A DNA stretch of 64,000 nt from contig JAUIEJ010000007.1 of assembly GCA_030428885.1 (NCBI GenBank), forward strand, positions 62,001 through 126,000. The letters run 5' to 3'. A program made the translations under genes and the position numbers. Under the pieces are notes generated by a model that saw only the letters and a program-made list of their open reading frames with translations, did no database searches and was not told the origin of the DNA. Shown one piece after another: positions 8,286 through 17,133 of this stretch. Numbering within the stretch: position 1 is the stretch's first letter; the number at the start of each line of letters is the position of its first letter. This DNA is from Gemmatimonadota bacterium. GTDB taxonomy: Bacteria > Gemmatimonadota > Gemmatimonadetes > Longimicrobiales > Gaopeijiaceae.

Positions 8286-10192
8286 GGGGCACCTCCGGGA
8301 AGGTTCTCTCGAATGGCCCGGGCGATGGCGCTGGGGCGCAGGGGTTCGCCCAGCACCCGGGTCCAGCAGTCGACGTCCACCAGGGTGGTGGCCCGCAGGA
8401 GCCAGGAGAGCTGGCCCCGACGGCGGTTTTCCGACGTCACGAACGGTGCGTCGGCCCGGTCGGAGTAGTTGATCTCCACGGTCATGACCTTGCGGAACCG
8501 CTTGAAGATCTCGGTGAGACCGGGCTCCAGGGGCGACAGGAAGGTGAGGTGGAGGGACGACACGGCCAGCCCCTCACCGCGGCATCGCTCCACCGCTTCC
8601 TCGATGGCGCCCCGGGTGCTGCCCCACCCCACGATGAGGAGGTCGCCGCTGTCGGCCCCGTTGATCTCCGGCGGCAGGAGCGTGCTCTGGAACGCGGCCA
8701 GTTTGCGGCTCCGCATCTCCGACGCCCGCTGGTTGCTGGCCGAATCGTAGGCCACCTTGGAGCGCTCGTCGTGGGCCAGACCCGTGACGGTGTGCATGCC
8801 CCCCGGCCGGCCGGGAATGAAGCGGTCGGAGAGGCCGGTGCGGGGATCCCAGTCGTAGGGGCGCCCCTGCTCGGGCACCGCCGACTGATCCGGCGGGCCC
8901 GCCTGCCAGGCCTCCCGGGCCTCGGGGCGGGGGAACGGCGCCACCCCCGTAGCCAGGTTGGCGTCGGAGAGGACGATGACCACGGTGCGGAAGATCTCGG
9001 CGAGGCGCCGCGCCGTGATCATGGCGTGGAAACATTCCTCGATGGTGGCCGGCGCCAGGACGATCTTGGGCGCGTCGCCCGGTTGCCCGAACAGGGCGGC
9101 CAGGAGGTCGGACTGTTCGACCTTGGTGGGCAGCCCGGTGCTGGGGCCGCCCCGCTGCACGTCCACCAGCACCAGGGGCGTCTCGGTCATGACGGCCAGT
9201 CCCAGGAATTCGGTCTTCAGGGCCAGGCCCGGTCCCGACGTGATGGTGAAGGCGCACTTCCCGGCGTACGACGCGCCGATGGCCACACCGGCGGCGGCGA
9301 TCTCGTCTTCGGCCTGGTGGACGATCCCGCCGAAGCGCTCGAACACCTCACCCAGGTGGTGGGAGACCGACGTGGCCGGGGTGATGGGGTACATGGCCGC
9401 CAGCTCCATGCCCGACGCCACGGCCCCCAGGGCGATGGCCTCGTTGCCGTTCATCACCACCAGATCGCCCACCTCGGTCGCCGTGGGCACCTCGACCCGG
9501 AAGTCCAGATTCTCGCCGGCCCACTGCACCCCCAGCTCCAGCAGGGCGAAGTTCTTGTCCACCACCTTCTGGGGCTTGGTGCGGAAGGTGTGGGCGATCT
9601 GCTCCTTCACCCGGTCCACGTCCCGCTCGAAGATCCAGGTCAGGAGTCCCAGGGCGAACATGTTCTTGCCCTTGCGGGCGTTTTCCACCTGGGTGAGGCA
9701 GATCTCCTCCATGGGCACGCCGATGATGCGGTAGCCCGCTTCACCCAACTCCTCCATGGCGGCGTCCCACTGGGCCCGCACCGCGTCGTCGGGATGGGTC
9801 GCCCACTGGTCCTCCAGGAGGATGGTGGCGCCGGGGGCCAGGGCGTTGAGGCGGTGACGCCCCAGGAGCACCTGCTCGTTGAAGGCCATCACGAGGTCGG
9901 TCTCGTCGCCCCAGTTGGTGACGGGGCCGTCGCCCAGGCGGATCCGGATGCCCGAGGCGCCGGCGATGGAGCGGGGGGGAGGCTCGACCTCGGCGGGAAT
10001 GATCTCCACCGTCCACACGCCGTTCCCCATCTTGGCGGATACGGCACCGAAGATCTGTCCGCACTTCTGGGCGCCTTCGCCCGAGTCCGAAACGATCTCC
10101 ACCGAGTGATCCCGGGTCCGGTGGACACGGGCAGAACCGGCGGCGGCCCCGGGCGACTTCCCCGGGCCCACCGTCTGGAGCTTCATGGCCAT
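8282..10192 (-). CDS. korA: 2-oxoacid:ferredoxin oxidoreductase, fused gamma-alpha subunit (KorA-like)
   Basis: This chain has 636 residues from the ATG at 10192, chosen because GGAGAG lies eight bases upstream; a second ATG is two codons later. The N-terminal gamma domain (about 20-220) contains GEGAQKCGQIFGA and NWGDETDLVMAFNEQ. The alpha domain (from about 245) contains NGNEAIALGA, MYPITPATSVSHHLGE, TSGPGLALKTEF and VQRGGPSTGLPTK, all hallmarks of the pyrimidine-binding subunit. The gamma-alpha fusion followed by a separate beta gene is the usual arrangement of aerobic-type KorAB. It is the first gene of the electron-transfer operon. A 2-oxoglutarate to succinyl-CoA role in the TCA cycle is likely; other branched 2-oxoacids are possible. 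Confidence 0.92.
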   Translation of the reverse strand: MAMKLQTVGPGKSPGAAAGSARVHRTRDHSVEIVSDSGEGAQKCGQIFGAVSAKMGNGVWTVEIIPAEVEPPPRSIAGASGIRIRLGDGPVTNWGDETDLVMAFNEQVLLGRHRLNALAPGATILLEDQWATHPDDAVRAQWDAAMEELGEAGYRIIGVPMEEICLTQVENARKGKNMFALGLLTWIFERDVDRVKEQIAHTFRTKPQKVVDKNFALLELGVQWAGENLDFRVEVPTATEVGDLVVMNGNEAIALGAVASGMELAAMYPITPATSVSHHLGEVFERFGGIVHQAEDEIAAAGVAIGASYAGKCAFTITSGPGLALKTEFLGLAVMTETPLVLVDVQRGGPSTGLPTKVEQSDLLAALFGQPGDAPKIVLAPATIEECFHAMITARRLAEIFRTVVIVLSDANLATGVAPFPRPEAREAWQAGPPDQSAVPEQGRPYDWDPRTGLSDRFIPGRPGGMHTVTGLAHDERSKVAYDSASNQRASEMRSRKLAAFQSTLLPPEINGADSGDLLIVGWGSTRGAIEEAVERCRGEGLAVSSLHLTFLSPLEPGLTEIFKRFRKVMTVEINYSDRADAPFVTSENRRRGQLSWLLRATTLVDVDCWTRVLGEPLRPSAIARAIRENLPGGAP

Positions 10193-10347
10193 GGGCCGCC
10201 CTCTCCAGCGCGAGTGAGCGAATCGGGCCCGCAACGGACCCAAACGACGATACGCCCGGCGCCCCCGGAAGCGCCGTCGGGAAACCGGGGTGATCCTCCG
10301 TCGGGAGAATCCCCACAGCTTGAATCAATCGGGGCCCACGACGACGA

Positions 10348-10380
10348 AAGGGCGGGACCCCGACCCGGAGTCCCGCCCTT
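10348..10380 (-). terminator. Hairpin terminator after the small secreted-protein gene
   Basis: A perfect 11-bp stem (AAGGGCGGGAC pairing with GTCCCGCCCTT) encloses an 11-base loop. It lies 43 bases past the stop of the 149-residue gene on the minus strand. There is no U-run, so it may act as a Rho-independent-like structure or as an mRNA 3' stabiliser that shields the kor operon from read-through. Confidence 0.55.
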
Positions 10381-10423
10381 CGTTCACCATCGGTTCGCGC
10401 ACGGGCGCCTCGACCCGCCGCCG

Positions 10424-10873
10424 TCAGCCCTCCACCCGCTTCATGGTGAAGGGGCGCGGACCCGCGGGCCCACCCCGACCGCCCCCGCCGCCCCCGGGAG
10501 GGCCCATGGCGGGCATGGAGAGTTCGCCGGTGACCATGCCGTCCTTCAGCGTGCCGGCGAAGGTCTGCTCGACGGTGCGGGACGGATTGCCGCCGGGACG
10601 CCCCAGGGTCATCTCGATGACGAAGGTGACCTTCTCGCCCTCCACCACGCCGTCCTTCACCGGCGCCTCCCCCATGGGCGTCTCGGCGGTGCCCGTGAAG
10701 GCCGCGTCGGTCTGTTCCAGGGTGAGGGTGAGGGTCTGCTCGCCCCGGGGGGTCTCCCAGGTGAGCTCCCAGAGGCCCGACATGGACGGGGTCTGGGCGA
10801 GTCCGGTCAGAGGCGCGGCCACCAGGACCGCCACCGCCGTCACCGCCGGACGCACGAAGCGCAGGAACGTCAT
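10424..10873 (-). CDS. Small secreted protein of unknown function (149 aa)
   Basis: The ATG at 10873 has GGAGAG four to five bases upstream and gives an N-terminal signal peptide (AVTAVAVLVAAPLTGLAQ) with a probable cleavage after LAQ. The mature part is a roughly 100-residue beta-rich domain: SGLWELTWETPRGEQ, LTLEQTDAAFTGTAETP, KVTFVIEMTL, EQTFAGTLKDGMVTGELSM. It ends in a glycine-rich tail and FTMKRVEG. The alternating short strands suggest a small lipocalin-like barrel or sandwich exported to the periplasm, but I do not recognise a named family. It is monocistronic, with its own terminator hairpin downstream and about 80 bases separating it from the next gene. Confidence 0.8.
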   Translation of the reverse strand: MTFLRFVRPAVTAVAVLVAAPLTGLAQTPSMSGLWELTWETPRGEQTLTLTLEQTDAAFTGTAETPMGEAPVKDGVVEGEKVTFVIEMTLGRPGGNPSRTVEQTFAGTLKDGMVTGELSMPAMGPPGGGGGGRGGPAGPRPFTMKRVEG

Positions 10874-10950
10874 GGATCTCTCCGAACGAGGGGAACCCCC
10901 CGGTCGCCATCGGGGGGACGTCCCCTGGGACGCCGCCACGGGTCGGGACG

Positions 10951-11337
10951 TTAAACGCCCGGTTCGGAAGGGTCGGCCGTCTCGGCCTCGCCGCGGCGGT
11001 TGCGGGGCACGTCGCCCCCTCGCACCAGTTCCTCGATCTGTCCCAGGAGGGAGTCGCTTCCCGCGGTGCTCGCCCCGAACAGGCCGTCCTCCCCCGCCTC
11101 GCCCGACTCCATCTTCTCCACGGCGCCGTTGAGGTTCAGCCACAGATCGAACCGCTCGCTCAGGCGCAGCACCGAGTAGAAGAGGCGCGGCCGGGTGCCG
11201 CCCCCGGAAATGAGGTCCAGGAGCGCCGCACCCAGGGCGAGGTTCATGAGGGCCAGGTCCTTGAGTCCGTCGATGGCCAGCTTCACGAGGAAGATGACCA
11301 GGTCGCGGAGCATCACGGACCGCTTCGCTTGGAGCAT
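10951..11337 (-). CDS. Hypothetical protein with hydrophobic N-terminal helices
   Basis: I do not recognise this protein. From the ATG at 11337 it has 128 residues; the frame stays open to an upstream ATG at 11394 that would add 19 residues. Neither start has a strong ribosome binding site, and I prefer 11337 because the similarity-like hydrophobic region begins there. Residues 10-45 (VIFLVKLAIDGLKDLALMNL and the following helix) form two amphipathic or membrane-associated helices. The middle is charged (YSVLRLSERFDLWLNLNGAVE) and the C-terminus is acidic and probably disordered. No catalytic motif is visible. It stands alone between a secreted-protein gene and a divergent glycosyltransferase gene. 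Confidence 0.6.
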   Translation of the reverse strand: MLQAKRSVMLRDLVIFLVKLAIDGLKDLALMNLALGAALLDLISGGGTRPRLFYSVLRLSERFDLWLNLNGAVEKMESGEAGEDGLFGASTAGSDSLLGQIEELVRGGDVPRNRRGEAETADPSEPGV

Positions 11338-11414
11338 GATCTCGGGATTGAAGGGACGGGCATCGTCGCCGACGACCCCTACGGATCGCCCCACCGGGGA
11401 GGTTCAGGCAAGAC

Positions 11415-11504
11415 GCGCCCCTCGCGAGGCGTGCCCCGGGGGCGCAGGTTGACGAACGCCGGGGCCCTCCCGGAGTCCCCCCAACGTCGCAGGAGGAAGG
11501 AGCT
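11415..11504. promoter_or_regulatory. Divergent intergenic region with a hairpin and the GT39 ribosome binding site
   Basis: This stretch lies between two divergent genes. It contains a 7-bp inverted repeat (GCGCCCC at 11415 with GGGGCGC at 11439), a TTGACG hexamer at 11449 that could be a -35 element although no good -10 follows, and a strong AGGAGGAAGG Shine-Dalgarno sequence at 11491 that fixes the TTG start at 11505. Confidence 0.35.
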
Positions 11505-12980
11505 TTGCCGGACACCCATCCCCACGCCGCCGCCGCCCGGGGTCCGGGCCTCGCCGTGTGGGCGGTGGTGGCGGCCGCCGGCCTCCTGCGCCTGGCGGGG
11601 CTCTTCGGCGACCTCTGGCTCGACGAGATCTGGTCGATCCGCATGGTGGAGACGCTGGGCGGCCCCCTGGACGTCTTCACCGTCATGCGCCACGACAACA
11701 ACCATCCCCTCAACTCCCTCTGGCTCCAGGCGGTGGGAAGCGGGGCTCCGGCCTGGTGGATGCGGGCCCCGGCGTGGCTGGCCGGCACCGCCGCCGTAGC
11801 GGTGGCGGCGGCCGTGGGGAGGGCCCAGTTCCGACGGCTCCATCCTCACGACGAGCCCGGCGCAGGGCGCGCGGCCCTGGGCGCGGCCCTCGCTCTGGCC
11901 ATCCCCTACCCCTTCGTCCACTACGCCTCCGAGGCCCGGGGCTATTCGGCCGCGGTGTTCTTCGCGCTGCTGGCCTTTCTGGCGGTGCTCCGCCTCACCG
12001 ACCGGGAGACGGCGGCCCGGGGCGCGGCGTGGCGGTGGGCGGCCCTCTACGCCGGGGCGGCCGTGGCGGCGTTCCTGGCTCACCCCACGGCGGCGGTGGT
12101 GCTGGTGGGCGGCATGATCGTCCAGATCGATGCGGTGCGTCGGTTCGGCGAGGCGCCCCTGGGGCCCGTGGCGCTGGCCCACGGCGTACCGGCCCTGGCT
12201 CTGGCGGCCTTCGTCTGGGGGTTCGTGCGGACCATGGTGGTGGGGGGAGGCCCCATCAACGCCGTGTCGGACGTCCTCGGCGAGCTCGCCGCCTACACTC
12301 TGGGCACCGATCCTTCCGTGGGACTCCCCCTGGCCCTGCCCCTCCTCCTGGCCCTCTTCGGGGGGAGTGTACTGGTGCTGGCCCGACGGTCGCGGGGTCT
12401 GGCGGCGGCGTACCTGGGCATGATCCTGGTCGCGCCGGCGGTGGGGCTCGCCACCGGTCCCTCGGCCGGGCCCTACCCCCGCTACTTCCTCGTTCCGGCT
12501 GCCTTCGCCGTGGTGGTGATCTCGTACGGGGCGGTGCGGGCGTGGAGCTCGGGGCCCCGGGCTCGGGCGGCGGTCACCGTGGGCACTCTGGCGGTGACCG
12601 TGGGCAGCGTCTTCCACGCGGTGGCGCTGTCGCTTCACGGGCGCGGGAAGTACCGGGCCGCCCTCGCCCACATCGCCGCCTCGAGCCCCTTTCCCGAGAT
12701 CACCCTCACCAGCGACTTCGACTTCCGGAACGGTACGGTGGTGGCGTGGCACGCCGACGCCGCCGGGAGCGACCGCACGGTGGTCTACCTGCCGGCGAGC
12801 GCCCTCCCGGAGCGGGGCGCCCAGTGGTACCTGGTGCACCGCCTCGCAGGCGAGGCCCCGCCGGCGCCCGAGGTGACCGACCCTCAGGGCCACCGGTACC
12901 TCCTGGACGGCACCTACCCTCACGCGGGCCTCTCGGGGTGGAGCTGGGCCGTGTACCGCAACGCGGAGTTGCCCGAATGA
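11505..12980 (+). CDS. GT39-like (GT-C fold) polytopic membrane glycosyltransferase
   Basis: The 491-residue product is a membrane protein with about ten hydrophobic segments. Near the N-terminus it has LFGDLWLDEIWSIRMVE, the acidic loop typical of GT-C transferases of the PMT/ArnT (GT39) kind, followed by DNNHPLNSLWLQ, another common element. These enzymes move sugars from a polyprenyl-phosphate carrier to protein or lipid on the outer face of the cytoplasmic membrane. TTG is the start, because AGGAGG sits eight bases upstream. The stop overlaps the ATG of a GH3 enzyme (ATGA), and a GH29 gene follows, so it heads a three-gene sugar cassette. Acceptor and donor are unknown. Confidence 0.75.
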   Translation: MPDTHPHAAAARGPGLAVWAVVAAAGLLRLAGLFGDLWLDEIWSIRMVETLGGPLDVFTVMRHDNNHPLNSLWLQAVGSGAPAWWMRAPAWLAGTAAVAVAAAVGRAQFRRLHPHDEPGAGRAALGAALALAIPYPFVHYASEARGYSAAVFFALLAFLAVLRLTDRETAARGAAWRWAALYAGAAVAAFLAHPTAAVVLVGGMIVQIDAVRRFGEAPLGPVALAHGVPALALAAFVWGFVRTMVVGGGPINAVSDVLGELAAYTLGTDPSVGLPLALPLLLALFGGSVLVLARRSRGLAAAYLGMILVAPAVGLATGPSAGPYPRYFLVPAAFAVVVISYGAVRAWSSGPRARAAVTVGTLAVTVGSVFHAVALSLHGRGKYRAALAHIAASSPFPEITLTSDFDFRNGTVVAWHADAAGSDRTVVYLPASALPERGAQWYLVHRLAGEAPPAPEVTDPQGHRYLLDGTYPHAGLSGWSWAVYRNAELPE

Positions 12981-15652
12981 GGGCGTGGGCGCTGCTGCTG
13001 GTCGCCGCCACCGCGGCCCCGGGCGCGGGCCAGGACCCCCTGCCCTCCCCCCGCCCCTGGCTCGACCCCGCCGCGTCCGTGGAGCAGCGCGTGGCCGACC
13101 TCCTGGCCGTCATGACCCGGGAGGAGAAGTTCTGGCAGCTCTACATGAGCCCCGGGTCGCTGGACGACCCCGACGACGACTGGTCGGGCGGCGCGTTCGG
13201 ACTCCAGATCGACACCGCCCGGATCCCGGGCATGGCCGACGATGCGGCCGCGGTGGCCCGGGCCCACGCCGCCCGCATCGACTCGATCCAGCGGTTCTTC
13301 GTCGAGGAGACCCGACTGGGCATTCCCATCATCCCCTTCGACGAGGCTCTCCACGGCCTCATGCGCGCCGGGGCCACGGCCTACCCCCAGGCCATCGGCC
13401 TCGCCGCCACCTTCGACACCGCCCTGGTGGGGCGGGTGGCCCGGGCCGTGGCCGCCGAAACCCGCGCCCGAGGGATCCGGCAGGTGTTGTCGCCGGTGGT
13501 GAACCTGGCCGACGACGTGCGCTGGGGCCGGGTCGAGGAGACCTACGGCGAAGACGTGGTGCTGTCGGCCGCCATGGGCACGGCCTTCGTCCGGGCCTTC
13601 GAGCAGGCCGGGATCGTGGCCACGCCGAAGCACTTCGTGGCCAACGTGGGCGAAGGAGGCCGGGACAGCGGCCCCGTGCACTGGAGCGAGCGGTGGCTCC
13701 GGGAGTGGGCGTTCCCACCCTTCCAGGCCGCCATCCACGACGGCGGCGCCCGCTCCCTCATGACGGCCTACAACTCGGTGGACGGGCGCCCGGCGACCCA
13801 GAACCCCTGGCTCCTGGACGACGTGCTCAAGGGGGAGTGGGGATTCCAGGGATTCGTCATCTCCGACGCGGCCGCCACCGGCGGCGCCACGGTGCTCCAC
13901 ATGACCGAACCCAGTACTCCGGTGGCCGCCGCCCACGCGTGGCAGGCGGGGTTGGACGTGGTCTTCCAGTCGACGTGGGCCCAGCACCGCCCCTACCTCC
14001 AGGCGGTGGACGAGGGGCTGGTGAGCGACCGTGTGCTCGACGACGCCGTGGCCCGGGTGCTCCGGGCGAAGGTCCAGCTCGGACTCTTCGAAGACGCCCG
14101 GTCCGACCCCGACGAGGCCGGGCGCCTGGCGGCGTCGCCGGCCCATCGTACCCTGGCCCGGGACGCGGCCCGGGCGTCGCTGGTGCTGCTCCACGACCCC
14201 GACGGCCTCCTCCCCCTGGACCCCGCCCCCGCCACCGCGGCCGTCATCGGCGTCGACGCCCGGGAGGTGCGGCTCGGGGGATACAGCGGGCCGGGCATCG
14301 CCCCCACCTCCATCCTGGACGGGTTGCGGGCGGTCTTCCCTGCCACCGCCGTCGTCGCCGCCCCGGGCCCGGGTCGCTCGTCTCCCGCCCCCTCCGTGGT
14401 CCCCCCCGGCGCCCTCTCCCACCTCGACGGGACCGGGGCCGTGGGCGAGGGCCTCGTGGCCGAATTCGTTCCGGGACTGGATCTCGACGGCCCCCCGGTC
14501 GTGACCCGGGTCGACCCGGTGGTGGATGCCCGCTGGACCTTCAACCGCCCGGCCCCCGGCGTGCCCCGGGACTGGTTCTCGGTGCGGTGGACCGGGCGGG
14601 TCACGGTTCCCCCCGAGGGCGTCACCGGCCTGGGGGTGGAAGGCGACGGCGGCTGGCGCCTCTTCCTGGACGGCGCCTTGGCCGCCGACGGCACGGGCAT
14701 TCCCTCGTACGGCACGCGCCTGGCCCCGGTGGCGTGGGAACCGGGATCCGTCCACGACGTGCGCCTCGAATTCACCACTCCGGCCCCCGGGCCCCGGGTG
14801 CGCCTGGTGTGGGACGCCGGCCTGGCGGCGGCACGAGACTCGGCCGACGCCCGACTGGCCCGGGCGGTCGACGCGGCCGCCGACGCGGAGGTCGCCGTGG
14901 TGGTGGCCGGAGTCGAGGAGGGCGAGTTCCGCGACCGGTCGTCGCTGGCCCTCCCGGGCCGTCAGGAGGAGCTGATCCGGGCCGTGGCCGCCACGGGCAC
15001 CCCCGTGGTCGTGGTCCTGGTGGCGGGGAGCGCCGTCACCATGCCCTGGCTCGACGAGGTCGACGCCGTGATCTGGGCCGGATACCCGGGCGAGGCCGGG
15101 GGCGACGCCGTGGCCGACGTCCTCGCCGGGATCGCCGGGCCCGGGGGCCGCCTCCCCATCACCTTTCCCCGCTCGGAGGGTCAGCTCCCGCTGCGGTACG
15201 ACCCCCGTCCCACGGGGCGCGCCGACTACTACGTCGATCTCACGGGTCTGCCCCTCTTTCCCTTCGGTCACGGCCTGTCGTACACCCGCTTCGCGTACGA
15301 AGGACTCGAGCTGGATGAGGAGCGCGTGGGGCCCGACGACGGCGTGACGGTTCACGTCACCCTCCGCAACGTGGGACCCCGGGCCGGCGACGAGGTGGTC
15401 CAGCTCTACCTGTCCGACGAGCGGGCCAGCGTGTCCCAACCCGCACGACGCCTCCGGGGATTCCAACGCATCCACCTGCGCCCCGGCGAGGCTCGGCGCG
15501 TGACCTTCCGCCTCGAGCCCCACGACCTGGCCATCCTCGACGCCGACCTGCGTCCCGTGGTGGAGCCCGGTACGTTCCACCTCTACGTGGGCGCCTCCTC
15601 CCGGGATCTCCGCCTCCGGGGCGAACTCACCGTCACCCCACCGCCGCCATGA
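12977..15652 (+). CDS. GH3 family beta-glycosidase with inserted PA14 domain
   Basis: This 891-residue enzyme resembles secreted beta-glucosidases (BglX type). It has a short signal peptide (residues 1-19), the N-terminal GH3 barrel with KHFVAN and SLMTAYNSVDG, and the nucleophile motif GFVISDAA with the likely catalytic Asp297. In family members Asp is normally followed by Trp; here it is Ala. The C-terminal alpha/beta domain is split by a PA14-type module (about 515-610, RVTVPPEGVTGLGVEGDGG), then comes VAGVEEGEFRDR and a fibronectin-III-like domain near the end (GDEVVQLYLSD). PA14 insertions usually shape the active-site pocket for specific glycosides. It is coupled by ATGA overlaps to genes on both sides. 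Substrate is uncertain: beta-glucoside, beta-xyloside or similar. Confidence 0.92.
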   Translation: MRAWALLLVAATAAPGAGQDPLPSPRPWLDPAASVEQRVADLLAVMTREEKFWQLYMSPGSLDDPDDDWSGGAFGLQIDTARIPGMADDAAAVARAHAARIDSIQRFFVEETRLGIPIIPFDEALHGLMRAGATAYPQAIGLAATFDTALVGRVARAVAAETRARGIRQVLSPVVNLADDVRWGRVEETYGEDVVLSAAMGTAFVRAFEQAGIVATPKHFVANVGEGGRDSGPVHWSERWLREWAFPPFQAAIHDGGARSLMTAYNSVDGRPATQNPWLLDDVLKGEWGFQGFVISDAAATGGATVLHMTEPSTPVAAAHAWQAGLDVVFQSTWAQHRPYLQAVDEGLVSDRVLDDAVARVLRAKVQLGLFEDARSDPDEAGRLAASPAHRTLARDAARASLVLLHDPDGLLPLDPAPATAAVIGVDAREVRLGGYSGPGIAPTSILDGLRAVFPATAVVAAPGPGRSSPAPSVVPPGALSHLDGTGAVGEGLVAEFVPGLDLDGPPVVTRVDPVVDARWTFNRPAPGVPRDWFSVRWTGRVTVPPEGVTGLGVEGDGGWRLFLDGALAADGTGIPSYGTRLAPVAWEPGSVHDVRLEFTTPAPGPRVRLVWDAGLAAARDSADARLARAVDAAADAEVAVVVAGVEEGEFRDRSSLALPGRQEELIRAVAATGTPVVVVLVAGSAVTMPWLDEVDAVIWAGYPGEAGGDAVADVLAGIAGPGGRLPITFPRSEGQLPLRYDPRPTGRADYYVDLTGLPLFPFGHGLSYTRFAYEGLELDEERVGPDDGVTVHVTLRNVGPRAGDEVVQLYLSDERASVSQPARRLRGFQRIHLRPGEARRVTFRLEPHDLAILDADLRPVVEPGTFHLYVGASSRDLRLRGELTVTPPPP

Positions 15653-17058
15653 ACCGCCGCTCGTTCCTCACCGCCGCCGGGTCGCTCATCGCCGCAGGCG
15701 CCCGCCCCCTGGGCGCCCTCACCCCGGGTTCGGGCCCGCGGGGAGTCCCCTACGGAACGCAGGGTCCCCGCCCCAGCCCGTCCCAGCTCGTCTGGCAGCG
15801 CGACGAGCTGGCCCTCTTCCTCCACTTCGGCGTGAACACCTTCACCGATCGGGAGTGGGGCGACGGCACGGAAGATCCGGCCATCTTCGACCCTGGCGAC
15901 CTCGACGCCCGCCAGTGGGCCCGGGTGGCCCGGGAGGCGGGATTCCGGGCCATGGTCCTGACGGCGAAGCACCACGACGGCTTCTGTCTCTGGCCCACCG
16001 ACACCACCACCCATTCGGTGGCGGCGAGCCCGTGGCGCGGGGGCGAAGGCGACCTGGTGCGAGAGTTCGTGGACGCCTGTCGCGCCGAGGGACTCCGCCC
16101 GGGCCTCTACTGCTCCCCCTGGGACCGCAACGCGCCGGCGTACGGCGATTCGCCGCGGTACAACGCCATGTTCCGGGCCCAGCTCACCGAACTCCTGACC
16201 CGCTACGGCGACATCCACGAGGTGTGGTTCGACGGCGCCAACGGCGAGGGGCCCAACGGCCGCCGCCAGGAATACGACTGGCCCGCCACCTGGCGCCTCG
16301 TGCGGGACCTGCAGCCCCAGGCCGTGATGTTTTCCGACGCCGGCCCCGACGTGCGCTGGATCGGCAACGAGATCGGCTCGGCGGGCGACCCGAACTGGTC
16401 GACGGTGGATCCGTCGGTGGTGCCCGTGCCGGGCCTTTCGGGCGACGACGTCATGCGCCAGCTCCAGCACGGCGACCCCCAGGGGACCGTGTGGCGGCCC
16501 GGCGAGACCGATGTCTCCATCCGTCCCGGCTGGTTCTACCACCCCGCCGAAGATGATCGCGTGCGCTCCGTCGACAACCTCGTGGGGCTGTACTTCACGT
16601 CCGTGGGGCGCAATTCCAAACTCCTGCTGAACGTGCCGCCCACCCGGGCCGGTCGGATCCACGACGTCGACGCCGAGCGACTGCACGGACTCCGCCGCGC
16701 CCTCGACGCGGTCTTCGCCGAAGACCTCGCGGCAGGCCACCCCACCACCCGTCGGGACGTCGGTCCCCGGAGTGCCGCCTTCGAGATCGACCTGGGGCGG
16801 GCCGTGGAGGTGGGGGTCGTCGACCTCCGGGAACCCATCGAGGTCGGACAGAGCGTGCGGGCGTACCGGGTCGAGGGCCGGACGGCGGGCACGTGGAGTG
16901 CGCTCTCGGAGGGCGAGACCATCGGCTACCGGAAGCTCGACCCTGTGGGCCCCCGCACCGTCGACGCGGTGCGCGTCACCGTCGACGACCTCCGGGCACG
17001 TCCCCCCGACGTCGCCGTATCGCTCCACGCGCCCCACCCGGCCATCCCGTCGACCTGA
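15649..17058 (+). CDS. GH29 alpha-L-fucosidase, Tat-exported
   Basis: This 469-residue enzyme begins with a twin-arginine-type leader (NRRSFLTAAGSLIAAGA). The GH29 core is evident from LALFLHFGVNTFTDREWGDG, LTAKHHDGFCLWPT, YCSPWDRN and EVWFDGANGEG, in which Asp195 matches the family nucleophile. The C-terminal part (from about 365) is a beta-sandwich domain with AAFEIDLGRAVEVGVVDL. It should remove terminal alpha-L-fucose from glycans in the periplasm or outside the cell. Its ATG overlaps the GH3 stop. Together the pair suggests turnover of a fucosylated polysaccharide, perhaps one met in an algal or host-associated habitat; that setting is inference. Confidence 0.9.
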   Translation: MNRRSFLTAAGSLIAAGARPLGALTPGSGPRGVPYGTQGPRPSPSQLVWQRDELALFLHFGVNTFTDREWGDGTEDPAIFDPGDLDARQWARVAREAGFRAMVLTAKHHDGFCLWPTDTTTHSVAASPWRGGEGDLVREFVDACRAEGLRPGLYCSPWDRNAPAYGDSPRYNAMFRAQLTELLTRYGDIHEVWFDGANGEGPNGRRQEYDWPATWRLVRDLQPQAVMFSDAGPDVRWIGNEIGSAGDPNWSTVDPSVVPVPGLSGDDVMRQLQHGDPQGTVWRPGETDVSIRPGWFYHPAEDDRVRSVDNLVGLYFTSVGRNSKLLLNVPPTRAGRIHDVDAERLHGLRRALDAVFAEDLAAGHPTTRRDVGPRSAAFEIDLGRAVEVGVVDLREPIEVGQSVRAYRVEGRTAGTWSALSEGETIGYRKLDPVGPRTVDAVRVTVDDLRARPPDVAVSLHAPHPAIPST

Positions 17059-17133
17059 CGTCCCCCCTGGCTCGGGGCCCGTTTCCCGCTGTACCCTTGG
17101 GGCCTGGAATCATCCGACCCCGAGGTTAGCCCC

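Noticed and set aside
10193-10243. Longer start of the korA-like gene at 10243
   Set aside because: The ATG at 10192 has GGAGAG at good distance and directly precedes the conserved gamma domain; the longer form adds a basic, unconserved stretch.
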